DNA of 64,000 nucleotides from NCBI RefSeq assembly GCF_017814945.1, contig NZ_JAGIPX010000021.1, positions 46,009-110,008 on the forward strand, in the 5' to 3' direction. The notes under the pieces were generated by a model. It had not been told where the DNA came from, searched no databases, and was given only the letters and a program-made list of their open reading frames with translations. The DNA is from Paraburkholderia sp. LEh10. GTDB lineage: Bacteria > Pseudomonadota > Gammaproteobacteria > Burkholderiales > Burkholderiaceae. Below are positions 43,767-52,259 of the stretch, in pieces. Each line of letters starts with the position of its first letter. Position 1 is the stretch's first letter. The translations under genes were made by a program, and so were the position numbers.

Positions 43767-44948
43767 TTATTTTAACTGAGTTTTTGCGAATTCGGCCAGA
43801 TTTCCGGCGAGATCGCCGACCGACGCCAGTTCGTGCGCCCAAGCGGCGGCGCGTGCGTCGAGCAGCGGCCGGTGGCGTTGCAGATCCGCCCAGTCCGGCG
43901 TGCCGTTGCCGTTCCATGCATGCCAGAACCGGCTGAGCGCGGCGCGCGCGGCGGCGGGAAGGGCGTGCGCGTAATGCGCGAGCGCGGCGTCGAGCTTGGG
44001 CAGATGGGCGTCGTCGGCTTGCGGATAGATGTGCCAGACGAACGGCCGCGCGGCCCATTGCGCGCGCACGAACGAATCTTCCCCGCGCACGAAGTTGATG
44101 TCGCTAACCCACAGCAGTTCGTCATAGCCCGGCTGCTCGGTGAACGCGAGTGCGTGCGCGCGCAGGCTGCCGCGCGTCGCATGGGCGCCCGCCGCGAACG
44201 ACGGGAGCCCGAAAAACCGCGCGACCGCGCCCGAGATGCGCCCTTCGGGCACGAGCAGGACGATCTCGCCGCGAGCGTCGCGCCACTGTTCGAGCAGGCT
44301 ATCGACGGCTGGGTTCTCGTATGCGAATAGCGAGACAACGGTTGCGTGCTGCGTCGGCGGTGCGCTGGACGTTTTCGTTTGCCACCAGGCGGCGCGTGCG
44401 TCGGGCGACGCTTCGAAGGCCGCGCGGCGCGCGTCGAGATTGCGCTCCTTCAGTACGCCCCCCGTGCCCTTGCCGAGGCCCGGGAAGAAGAACGTTTTCA
44501 TCAACGCGTGGCGCGGATGTGGCGACGGTCGCAAGTGAAAATCCGCGACCCAGTCTTCGCCGCTCAGGTATTCGAGGTTGAACCAGACGGGCGCGCGCTC
44601 GCGCCGCGCCATCGCCGCGATGTAGGCGTGCGGCAGTTCGCACGCGAACGCCTCGATCACGACGTCGGCGACTTCGAGCGTATCGCCCGCGTGCGCGGGC
44701 TCGTGCCAGTGCTCGACAACGATGTCGCCGATCGTCTGCCGGGCGTGCTTCACGTCGACGAGCGGATTGAGCTTGTGAAAAGCATGCAGATCGTCGACGA
44801 ACATGCGCACCTGCCAGCCATGCTCGCCCGCGAGCTGTCGCGCGAGCCGCCAGCAGACGCCGATGTCGCCGAAGTTGTCGATCACCGCGCAGAAAATATC
44901 GCATGCGATCGCTGTGGTCTGCGCCGGTTGAGTGGGAGCGGAAGGCAT
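43767..44948 (-). CDS. earP: EF-P arginine rhamnosyltransferase EarP
   Basis: 393 residues. EarP transfers rhamnose from dTDP-L-rhamnose to Arg32 of EF-P, which activates EF-P. The start CDIFCAVIDNFGDIGVCWRLARQL contains the catalytic Asp region (NFGDIG), with FACELP, WFNLEYLSGEDWV and the sugar-nucleotide site RGEDSFVRAQWAARPFVWHIYPQ further on. A group II intron lies 54 nt upstream of its ATG. Confidence 0.97.
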   Translation of the reverse strand: MPSAPTQPAQTTAIACDIFCAVIDNFGDIGVCWRLARQLAGEHGWQVRMFVDDLHAFHKLNPLVDVKHARQTIGDIVVEHWHEPAHAGDTLEVADVVIEAFACELPHAYIAAMARRERAPVWFNLEYLSGEDWVADFHLRPSPHPRHALMKTFFFPGLGKGTGGVLKERNLDARRAAFEASPDARAAWWQTKTSSAPPTQHATVVSLFAYENPAVDSLLEQWRDARGEIVLLVPEGRISGAVARFFGLPSFAAGAHATRGSLRAHALAFTEQPGYDELLWVSDINFVRGEDSFVRAQWAARPFVWHIYPQADDAHLPKLDAALAHYAHALPAAARAALSRFWHAWNGNGTPDWADLQRHRPLLDARAAAWAHELASVGDLAGNLAEFAKTQLK

Positions 44949-45631
44949 GATGGCGGCGCCTGGGTTCGGGCGCGAGCGGAATGTTCTAAACTGGCGATTC
45001 TAGTGCGACACGCACGCTCGTGTCCGGGTAGCCCCAACGTAAGGGGCATCGACTAGCGGCAAAGGAGGCGTCTACATGAGCCTAACCAGTCGCGAAGATA
45101 TCACGCGGAGCATCGGGAAGGGGCGCGAGTCCCTCGACGCAACTGCTCAGAAGTGGGGTATCTCTTGTAGCGAAGCGAGAGCCGGTAGAGGTTTGCCGGG
45201 TCTCGTCCATACGAGTCTCGGTGAAGCACATTCTCCGAGGGCTCGCATTGCATTGACCTGATTACCATCAGGTTCCGCCCCGTCAGCGGCTTCATCTTCG
45301 CCGACTGGGCGGGGTGGTGTATGCAATTCCTGCGCCGTCACTGGCAATGGATTCGCGAACCGATACGAGCGGAAGCTCGGTGTGTCATTGTTTGGCCTCG
45401 TCAGCTGTAGGGCGGGGATAGTGAACCTGCTGTACGACCAGCAGTAGCCTAGGAAGACATGCGTCACTGGCAACGGTGGGGTGTGAAGCTCTTCTGACAA
45501 TGTAGCCTCCGGATTTTTCGGGCAGGTCATTCCCGCGAGGGATTGGTCTGGACACTCCTAGCAGCAAAGGGGTCGAGGAGCTAGGCTGGCCGATAGGGTT
45601 AACGTATGTGAACTGCTGATAAACCTCGTTA

Positions 45632-45705
45632 CCAGTGAGGAGCCAAAGCTGCTTGAACACCGGGCTCTAACCAAAAGGTACGTGGCTGGTTAGTCCACTT
45701 AGAAT
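45632..45705 (+). other. Exon-binding sites EBS2 and EBS1 of the intron
   Basis: EBS2 CCAGT (45632-45636) and EBS1 TAGAAT (45700-45705, extendable by a G-U pair to 7 nt) lie 68 nt apart in the correct order and match the 5' flank, which supports the assigned 5' boundary and a retrohoming-type insertion. Confidence 0.7.
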
Positions 45706-46142
45706 TTGGGCTACGTCGTTGTTAAGCCACCGGGGGATAGGCAGAACCTACGTCGGTCGTGTGACATGCCGGGAACGTGGTAAGCCTGTATGGTTGCCAG
45801 CCGTTGTTTGGCTGGCAGGCGAACCGCAAGGGACGCTGATGATTGTGCAGGTATGGGAGGACGGAAAAAGCGAATGTCGGGCTGTAATGGCCCGGATAGG
45901 GGTTGCGACATTACCTCACGCGAAAGCGGGCAGACTTCCGTCTGGTCTACCGTCGCAAGGCGGCTGACTACCCTCAGTAACTTGGTCAGGTGCGAGCGCA
46001 TTCGTTCGTACTGAGGTGTTTGTCCGAGATAGGGGCGCATGCGCTCCTGTTTAGGTGTCTGTTGTTCCCCAGCGGGGTGTATCTGCCCCTCTGGGGGAGA
46101 TGCGCCTTCTGCTTGGGGACTTCTTCCAAGTAGGAGAGCAGC

Positions 46143-47843
46143 ATGAAAGTATCTGGTCGAAAGACCGGGTCTGCGCTTTCCCATGCGCCGGACAACTGGA
46201 ACGCTGTCGATTGGCGTCGGGTTGAACGGAACGTGAGAGGGATGCAGATTCGAATTGCGAAGGCGACGCGGGAAAGTGACTGGCGCAGGGTGAAAGCTCT
46301 GCAACGGATGCTGACTCGCACGTTGTCCGCGAAGCTGTATGCGGTACGACGTGTTACGCAGAACCAAGGTGCGCGAACGGCGGGAGTCGATCGCGAGCTG
46401 TGGGACTCGCCTGAAAGCCGGTGGGAGGCCATCGGTGGGTTGAAGCGGCGCGGGTACAAGCCTCTGCCATTACGGAGAGTCTTTATCCCCAAGGCCAATG
46501 GAAAGGAGCGCCCGCTGGGCATCCCGACCATGCGGGACAGGGCGATGCAAGCCCTGTATCTGCTGGCTCTGGAGCCAGTGTCGGAATCGACGAGCGACCC
46601 GAACTCTTATGGGTTCAGGATAAACCGTTCGACGGCTGATGCTATGGGTCAGGTACGTGCTTGCACGTCCCGGAAGGATTCGTCCCGATGGGTACTGGAA
46701 GCGGATATCAAAGGCTGCTTTGACCACATCAACCACGACTGGCTGGAAAACCATGTCCCCATGGACAGGGAAATTCTCCGGAAGTGGTTGAAGGCTGGCC
46801 TGATTTATAAGGGTCAGCTACAGGCGACTGAGGCCGGTACGCCGCAGGGAGGGATCATCTCCCCGACGCTGGCGAATGTGACGCTGAACGGGCTGGAACG
46901 TGAACTGGTTGCGCACCTCGGTGCGAAATTCGGGATCGTCAAGGCCAAGAAGTTGAAGGTCAATGTGGTGCGATACGCGGATGACTTCGTGATTACCGGC
47001 GACTCGCGAGAGATACTGGAAAGCGTGGTCAGGCCTTGGGTGGAAGCGTTCCTCGCTGTTCGGGGCTTGCAACTGTCTGAGGCAAAAACGCGCGTCACTC
47101 ACATTGATGACGGCTTCGATTTCCTTGGGTGGAATTTCCGGAAGTACTCGGGAAAACTGCTCATCAAGCCGAGCAAGAAGAACGCGCAAGCGTTCTATCG
47201 CAAGGTGGCGGAAACGATCAGCGGCAACAAAACGGCAAAGCAGGGGGATCTAATCCAACTGCTTAACCCGATGTTGCGCGGATGGGCGCAGTATCACCGT
47301 CCGGTCTCAGCCAAGCAGACGTACAGCCGCATGGAGCATCTGATTTTTCGGAAGCTCTGGCGGTGGTCGAAGCGGAGGCACCCGCAAAAGAGCGCCGTGT
47401 GGGTGAAACAGAAGTACTTTCACTCTATCGGTGCACGGCACTGGGTGTTTGCGGTTCGTACGGAACGCGAAGACGGCAGTTGGGGGCTGAATGAGCTGTA
47501 CCAGCTTAGTGGTATGGCTATCAAACGGCACACGCGGATCAAGGGCGAGTTCAACCCTTTTGATCCGAAATGGGAGCAATATGGCGAAACCTTGCGGCAG
47601 GGGCGTATGTGGGAACAAATGCGCTACCGAAAGCAGTGGGCGACGCTGTATATGTCACAAGGCGGGTTATGCGCGCATTGTGGCTGTGCGCTGACGGACG
47701 AGACGGGCTGGCACGACCATCATCTGGAATATCGGACGCATGGTGGTACCGACGCTCTGTCGAATCGGGTGCTGCTCCACCCGCACTGTCACCAGCAAGT
47801 GCACGCTGGTAAGCTGGTTGTAACTAAGCCGGTTCTGTCGTAG
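46143..47843 (+). CDS. ltrA: Group II intron-encoded reverse transcriptase/maturase with HNH domain
   Basis: 566 residues with AGGAG upstream of ATG 46143. An N-terminal RVT_N-like part (residues 15-85), reverse transcriptase fingers-palm with GIPTMRDRAMQALYLLALEP, GTPQGGIISPTLAN and the catalytic YADD (278-281), a maturase X domain with LNPMLRGWAQYHRPV, and a C-terminal HNH nuclease (CAHCG, then HDHHLEYRTHGG...NRVLLHPHCH). The frame is intact, so the intron may be mobile. RVT_N plus HNH suggests the chloroplast-like lineage. Confidence 0.95.
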   Translation: MKVSGRKTGSALSHAPDNWNAVDWRRVERNVRGMQIRIAKATRESDWRRVKALQRMLTRTLSAKLYAVRRVTQNQGARTAGVDRELWDSPESRWEAIGGLKRRGYKPLPLRRVFIPKANGKERPLGIPTMRDRAMQALYLLALEPVSESTSDPNSYGFRINRSTADAMGQVRACTSRKDSSRWVLEADIKGCFDHINHDWLENHVPMDREILRKWLKAGLIYKGQLQATEAGTPQGGIISPTLANVTLNGLERELVAHLGAKFGIVKAKKLKVNVVRYADDFVITGDSREILESVVRPWVEAFLAVRGLQLSEAKTRVTHIDDGFDFLGWNFRKYSGKLLIKPSKKNAQAFYRKVAETISGNKTAKQGDLIQLLNPMLRGWAQYHRPVSAKQTYSRMEHLIFRKLWRWSKRRHPQKSAVWVKQKYFHSIGARHWVFAVRTEREDGSWGLNELYQLSGMAIKRHTRIKGEFNPFDPKWEQYGETLRQGRMWEQMRYRKQWATLYMSQGGLCAHCGCALTDETGWHDHHLEYRTHGGTDALSNRVLLHPHCHQQVHAGKLVVTKPVLS

Positions 47844-47865
47844 ACAGAACTTTGTTTGTAGATTT

Positions 47866-47940
47866 GAGCCGTATGCGGGGAAACTCGCACGTACGGTTCT
47901 CGGGGGGCCCGGCTTTCGCAAGAAAGTCGGGCTACCCGAC
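47866..47940 (+). ncRNA. Intron domains V and VI
   Basis: Domain V (34 nt, 47866-47899) begins GAGCCGTATGCG, has a GAAA tetraloop and ends CGTACGGTTC. Domain VI (about 47901-47936) forms GGCCCGGCTTTC/GAAAGTCGGGCTA with an unpaired A near its 3' side, the expected branch point; the intron ends AC at 47940. Confidence 0.9.
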
Positions 47941-47995
47941 AAGCACACGACCCATATGACGCGCCGACTGCGCGCGGCGCCCGGCCCGATTCTGC

Positions 47996-50236
47996 ATGAC
48001 CCGATCCGATCCCTCTCAGGCATCCGCTGCCGCCACCAAGTCCAGCGCGTCCGGCGCCGGCGCCGTCGCCGAAGAATTCGACCCGAAAAAGGTGCTGCGC
48101 CAGTTGCCGCATATGCCCGGCGTCTATCGCTATTACGACGGGCAGGGTGCCGTCCTGTACGTCGGCAAGGCGCGCGACCTGAAAAAGCGCGTGTCGAGCT
48201 ACTTCACGAAGACGCTGCTGTCGCCGCGCATCGCGATGATGGTCACGCGTATCGCGAAGATCGAAACGACCGTCACGCGTTCGGAAGCGGAAGCACTGTT
48301 GCTTGAGAACAATCTCATCAAGGCTTTGGCGCCGCGCTATAACATTCTGTTTCGCGACGACAAGTCATATCCGTATCTCAAACTGACAGGCCATCAGTTT
48401 CCGCGCATGGCGTATTACCGCGGCTCGGTCGATAAGAAGAACCAGTATTTCGGGCCGTTTCCGAGCGCGTGGGCGGTGCGTGAGAGCATTCAGATCCTGC
48501 AGCGTGTGTTCCAGCTGCGCACTTGCGAAGATTCCGTATTCAACAATCGCACGCGTCCTTGTCTGTTGCATCAGATCGGACGATGCACGGCGCCGTGCGT
48601 CGGCGCGATCAGCGAAGAGGATTACGCACGCGATGTGTCCAACGCATCGCGTTTCTTGCTCGGACGACAGACGGAAGTGATGAAGGAGCTCGAACAGAAG
48701 ATGCATGCGTTCGCAAGCGAGTTGAAGTTCGAGCAGGCGGCGGCCGTGCGTAATCAGATGAGTTCGCTGTCGACGGTGCTGCATCAGCAGGCCATCGAAG
48801 TGGGCGGCGATAGCGACGTCGATATTCTGGCCGTCGTCGCGCTCGGCGGGCGCGTTTGCGTGAACCTCGCGATGGTGCGCGGCGGCCGGCATCTGGGCGA
48901 CAAGGCTTACTTCCCCGCGCATGTCGAAAGCGCGCTGACCGCGGAAGAGGGCGGTCTCGAAGACGCCGGGCAAGCCGGCACGATACAGACGTCTTCACTG
49001 GCTGATATCGAAGCGGAGTTGAATGCGCAAACGGATGAGCCCGGGCGCGCGGACGAAATCGCCGCAGAGGAAATCGCCGCAGACGAAAGCGATGCAGACG
49101 AAGTCGCCGCAGATGAAAGCGATGCAGACGAAAGCCTCGAAGCATCGGAAGACTCCGCCGTTAGCGGCGACAAGCGGCGTGCGGCGCCCGGCATCGAAGC
49201 CGAGGTGCTCGAGGCCTTCATCGCGCAGCATTATCTCGGCAACCGTGTGCCGCCCGTGCTCGTGGTCAGCCACGCGCCCGCCAGCCGCGAACTCGTCGAT
49301 CTGCTGATCGAGCAGGCGGGGCACAAGGTCACGCTGCTGCGTCAGCCGCAAGGCCAGAAGCGCGCGTGGCTCGCGATGGCCGAGCAGAACGCGAAGATTG
49401 CGCTCGCTCGTCTGTTGTCGGAGCAAGGCTCGCAGCAGTCGCGCACGCGTGCGCTCGCCGACACGCTGTCGCTCGAATGCGAAGACCTCGCGCATCTGCG
49501 CATCGAATGCTTCGACATCAGCCACACGATGGGCGAGGCGACGCAGGCGTCGTGCGTCGTCTATCACCATCACAAGATGCAGTCGTCCGAATACCGGCGC
49601 TACAACATCACGGGCATCACGCCCGGCGATGATTACGCGGCGATGCGCCAGGTGCTCACACGCCGCTACGAGAAGATGGTCGCGCAGGCCGCGGCAAACG
49701 CGAACGACGAAGCCGCCGAACTGCAACCCGAAGCGGCCGCCGACCCGGCCATGACGCCTGAAGGCGCGGAACCCGTCGCCGCGGGCGGCTTGCTGCCGAA
49801 CATCGTGCTGATCGACGGCGGCAAGGGGCAGATCGAAATCGCGCGCCAGGTGTTCAACGAGCTCGGGCTGGACCTCGGCATGCTCGTCGGCGTCGCGAAG
49901 GGCGAGGGGCGCAAGGTGGGTCTCGAGACGCTGGTGTTCGCGGACGGCCGGACCCCGCTCGAACTCGGCAAGGAAAGCGCCGCGCTGATGCTCGTCGCGC
50001 AGATCCGCGATGAAGCGCACCGCTTCGCGATCACGGGCATGCGCGCGAAGCGCGGCAAGACGCGGCAGACATCGCGGCTGGAGGAACTGGAAGGCGTCGG
50101 CGCAAAACGGCGTCAGCGGCTGCTCGCGCGCTTTGGCGGCTTGCGCGGCGTGGTGGCGGCGAGCGTCGAGGATCTCGAGAGCGTCGAAGGCATTTCTCGT
50201 GCGCTGGCCGAGCAGATTTATCGACAGTTGCACTGA
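47996..50236 (+). CDS. uvrC: Excinuclease ABC subunit C
   Basis: 746 residues, longer than the usual ~610. UvrC makes both cuts in nucleotide excision repair. GIY-YIG domain MPGVYRYYDGQGAVLYVGKA (about 39-58), UvrB-binding UVR motif near 220-255, the RNase-H-like C-terminal nuclease (ECFDISHTMGEATQASCVVY, LLPNIVLIDGGKGQ) and helix-hairpin-helix at the end. An acidic Ala/Asp/Glu insert with two 30-bp repeats lies at about 320-400 and a second Ala-rich insert near 560-600. Start ATG 47996 is 55 nt from the intron. Confidence 0.97.
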   Translation: MTRSDPSQASAAATKSSASGAGAVAEEFDPKKVLRQLPHMPGVYRYYDGQGAVLYVGKARDLKKRVSSYFTKTLLSPRIAMMVTRIAKIETTVTRSEAEALLLENNLIKALAPRYNILFRDDKSYPYLKLTGHQFPRMAYYRGSVDKKNQYFGPFPSAWAVRESIQILQRVFQLRTCEDSVFNNRTRPCLLHQIGRCTAPCVGAISEEDYARDVSNASRFLLGRQTEVMKELEQKMHAFASELKFEQAAAVRNQMSSLSTVLHQQAIEVGGDSDVDILAVVALGGRVCVNLAMVRGGRHLGDKAYFPAHVESALTAEEGGLEDAGQAGTIQTSSLADIEAELNAQTDEPGRADEIAAEEIAADESDADEVAADESDADESLEASEDSAVSGDKRRAAPGIEAEVLEAFIAQHYLGNRVPPVLVVSHAPASRELVDLLIEQAGHKVTLLRQPQGQKRAWLAMAEQNAKIALARLLSEQGSQQSRTRALADTLSLECEDLAHLRIECFDISHTMGEATQASCVVYHHHKMQSSEYRRYNITGITPGDDYAAMRQVLTRRYEKMVAQAAANANDEAAELQPEAAADPAMTPEGAEPVAAGGLLPNIVLIDGGKGQIEIARQVFNELGLDLGMLVGVAKGEGRKVGLETLVFADGRTPLELGKESAALMLVAQIRDEAHRFAITGMRAKRGKTRQTSRLEELEGVGAKRRQRLLARFGGLRGVVAASVEDLESVEGISRALAEQIYRQLH
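49076..49135 (+). repeat. 30-bp direct repeat in uvrC
   Basis: Two adjacent 30-nt units (49076-49105 and 49106-49135) differ at three positions and encode AADESDADEV/S-like acidic repeats. Confidence 0.85.
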
Positions 50237-50388
50237 TGCGTGGCTGAACGCCGCGCCGGCGCGTCGGAAGTCGAGGCGCGGGCGTGCGCGGTATTTGCGC
50301 CCCGCCGCCGGGAGCGTTGCTTGTGGCTCGTCCGGTGAACCGGCACAATTGCACTTCATCTCTTATTTCAGAACGTAGCGCCTGCCCC

Positions 50389-50979
50389 ATGCCGTTTAAT
50401 TTTCCGATCTTTCTGACATGGCTGCGGATCGTGTTGATACCGCTTGTCGTGGGCGTGTTCTATCTGCCGGACATGATGCTCAGCCCGGCGCACCGCAATC
50501 TGGCCGCCGCGACGATTTTCATCCTCGCCGCGTTGACGGACTGGTTCGACGGCTTTCTGGCGCGCAAATGGAATCAGACGTCTGCGTTCGGTGCATTCCT
50601 CGATCCTGTCGCCGACAAGCTGATGGTGACGGCCGCGCTGCTCGTGCTCGTGCAACTGACGCGGCTCGATTCGGCGATTGCGCTCGTGATCGTCGGCCGC
50701 GAGATCGCTATCTCGGCGCTGCGCGAATGGATGGCGCAGATCGGCGCATCGAAGAGCGTCGCTGTGAATTCGCTCGGCAAGTTCAAGACGGCCTGCCAGA
50801 TGATCGCGATTCCGATGCTGCTGTTTTATGGCCCGCTGTCGCTCGGCGCGTTTTCGATCGATACGCGCGTGTGGGGTCTCTGGCTCATCTACCTCGCTGC
50901 GTTCCTCACGATCTGGTCGATGCTGTACTACATGAAGCTTGCGTGGCCACAGATTCGCGAGCGCGGCGGCATGGCGTGA
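50389..50979 (+). CDS. pgsA: CDP-diacylglycerol-glycerol-3-phosphate 3-phosphatidyltransferase
   Basis: 196 residues from ATG 50389, a membrane enzyme making phosphatidylglycerol phosphate. The CDP-alcohol transferase motif is complete: DWFDGFLAR then GAFLDPVADK (residues 56-83), with about five membrane segments. The uvrC-pgsA-tRNA-Gly order is common in proteobacteria. Confidence 0.97.
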   Translation: MPFNFPIFLTWLRIVLIPLVVGVFYLPDMMLSPAHRNLAAATIFILAALTDWFDGFLARKWNQTSAFGAFLDPVADKLMVTAALLVLVQLTRLDSAIALVIVGREIAISALREWMAQIGASKSVAVNSLGKFKTACQMIAIPMLLFYGPLSLGAFSIDTRVWGLWLIYLAAFLTIWSMLYYMKLAWPQIRERGGMA

Positions 50980-51023
50980 AGGAACGGTATCAGCAGATTT
51001 TTCGTTCTCTCGTACAAAAAGAG

Positions 51024-51052
51024 TTGACACGATTCGGAAGCTTCTACATAAT
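51024..51052 (+). promoter_or_regulatory. sigma-70 promoter of the tRNA-Gly genes
   Basis: TTGACA (51024-51029), 17-nt spacer, CATAAT (51047-51052), about 65 nt before the first tRNA-Gly. Confidence 0.8.
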
Positions 51053-51116
51053 CTCGTTTCTCCGGTGCACGCACTAACAAGCAGCGCGAAACACTGGGGA
51101 AAAGCAGAAGCAAAAC

Positions 51117-51192
51117 GCGGGAGTAGCTCAGTTGGTAGAGCGCAACCTTGCCAAGGTTGAGGTCGCGAGTTCGAGACTCGTCTCCCGCTCCA
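51117..51192 (+). tRNA. tRNA-Gly (GCC)
   Basis: 76 nt with encoded CCA, anticodon GCC in CTTGCCAAG, acceptor GCGGGAG/CTCCCGC. Identical to the copy at 51263. Confidence 0.97.
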
Positions 51193-51262
51193 GATTTTGA
51201 AGCAGCGTTTTGTGGCAGGCAGTAAGCGCGACGCTGTTGCGGTAGTAGTGCAGCAGATTCAT

Positions 51263-51338
51263 GCGGGAGTAGCTCAGTTGGTAGAGCGCAACCTTGCCAA
51301 GGTTGAGGTCGCGAGTTCGAGACTCGTCTCCCGCTCCA
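51263..51338 (+). tRNA. tRNA-Gly (GCC), second copy
   Basis: Identical 76-nt copy of the gene 146 nt upstream; both probably come from the promoter at 51024. Confidence 0.97.
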
Positions 51339-51346
51339 GACACAGG

Positions 51347-51368
51347 GGGAAGCAGTGCTTCCCTTTTT
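51347..51368 (+). terminator. Terminator after tRNA-Gly
   Basis: GGGAAGC (51347-51353) and GCTTCCC (51357-51363) form a 7-bp stem with a 3-nt loop, followed by five T. The tRNA-Cys gene lies beyond, so it must be partial or tRNA-Cys has its own promoter. Confidence 0.65.
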
Positions 51369-51478
51369 GTTTGATGCTCCGGTAGGGGCAGCGAAGAAAA
51401 GACTGGCCATAAGGCCAGCGCACACAAATCTGCGAACCGTTGCAGATGCAACTGAATGCGGTTCAGCAGTCCGCTTTC

Positions 51479-51552
51479 GGCGCGATAGCAAAGCGGTTAT
51501 GCAGCGGCCTGCAAAGCCGTTTAGACCGGTTCGACTCCGGTTCGCGCCTCCA
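51479..51552 (+). tRNA. tRNA-Cys (GCA)
   Basis: 74 nt with CCA, acceptor GGCGCGA/TCGCGCC, anticodon GCA in GCCTGCAAAGC. Third gene of the tRNA cluster. Confidence 0.97.
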
Positions 51553-51561
51553 GAAGCAAAG

Positions 51562-51594
51562 AAAAGCCCCGACATGTCGGGGCTTTTCTTTTTT
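51562..51594 (+). terminator. Terminator of the tRNA cluster
   Basis: A perfect 26-nt palindrome with arms AAAAGCCCCGACA, then CTTTTTT. Placed 10 nt after tRNA-Cys. Confidence 0.9.
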
Positions 51595-51734
51595 CGGCTA
51601 CGCGCGTTCGCGCATGATGCGTCGTCTCGCTTCAGTCGACGAACACGCCGCGTGCCCCTCTCGTCATCGTCCGATCGTCGCGGCATAATCGACCGGATGG
51701 TTTTCATCGCACCTTCTTTCTTGTCGAATACGTC

Positions 51735-52247
51735 ATGACCGAGCAGCAACAAACCGTCAGCAAAGAGACTCCGCATATCGACTGGCACTGGAAGGCGTTC
51801 GGCGATCTGACGAACGTCGAGGTCTACGACATGCTCGCGGCTCGCGCGGCCGTGTTCGTGATCGAGCAGAATTGTCTGTATGGCGATGTCGACGGACTGG
51901 ATACGGAAGCATGGCATCTGCTCGCTTATGGCGCGCACGAATCCGGCATGCGTCCGGCACTGGCCGGCTATCTGCGCGTGCTGCTGCCCGATGCCGGCGA
52001 TACCGACATCCGTATCGGCCGCGTGCTGACGACAGCGGACTTCCGTGGTCAAGGGTTGGGCAATGCGATGCTCGAAAGGGCGCTGGGCCATATCGGCGCG
52101 CAGTGGCCGGGCACACCCGTGCGCCTGCATGCGCAGGCGCATCTGCAGGCATTCTATGGTTCGTTCGGCTTCGAGCCGATTGGGGAAGTGCACGAAGAGG
52201 ACGGCATCCCGCATATCTGGATGCGTTCTGCCCGAGGCGCTGGCTGA
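51735..52247 (+). CDS. elaA: ElaA-type GNAT acetyltransferase
   Basis: 170 residues. The N-terminal WHWKAFGDLTNVEVYDMLAARAAVFVIEQ is the ElaA signature; acetyl-CoA loop RVLTTADFRGQGLGNAMLERAL is at about 97-118, and HAQAHLQAFYGSFGFEPIGE follows. Substrate unknown. It converges with the ctaG remnant, 12 nt away. Confidence 0.93.
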   Translation: MTEQQQTVSKETPHIDWHWKAFGDLTNVEVYDMLAARAAVFVIEQNCLYGDVDGLDTEAWHLLAYGAHESGMRPALAGYLRVLLPDAGDTDIRIGRVLTTADFRGQGLGNAMLERALGHIGAQWPGTPVRLHAQAHLQAFYGSFGFEPIGEVHEEDGIPHIWMRSARGAG

Positions 52248-52259
52248 TCTAACGCCGTC

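Larger units (their letters stand above)
45003..47940 (+). mobile_element. Group II intron with reverse transcriptase
   Basis: 2938 nt, from a GTGCGAC 5' end (GUGYG consensus) to a 3' end ...CTACCCGAC. Domain V (47866-47899) has the standard fold and domain VI follows. The encoded protein sits in domain IV. TAGAAT (45700-45705) is complementary to the last six bases of the 5' flank (ATTCTA, 44997-45002), and CCAGT (45632-45636) to ACTGG (44990-44994), as EBS1 and EBS2 should be. It lies in the divergent earP/uvrC gap, in the uvrC direction. The 1.1-kb part before the ORF is long for this type. Confidence 0.93.

Noticed and set aside
43459..44058. Upstream extension of efp by 200 codons
   Set aside because: The true EF-P start MKIAQELRTGN has a ribosome site at 43458; the extension has no homology and overlaps earP.
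49076..49135. Direct repeats in uvrC as a possible CRISPR
   Set aside because: Units are adjacent without spacers, in frame and coding.
51117..51338. The identical tRNA-Gly copies as an attachment-site duplication
   Set aside because: No integrase or foreign genes lie between or next to them; ordinary gene duplication explains them.
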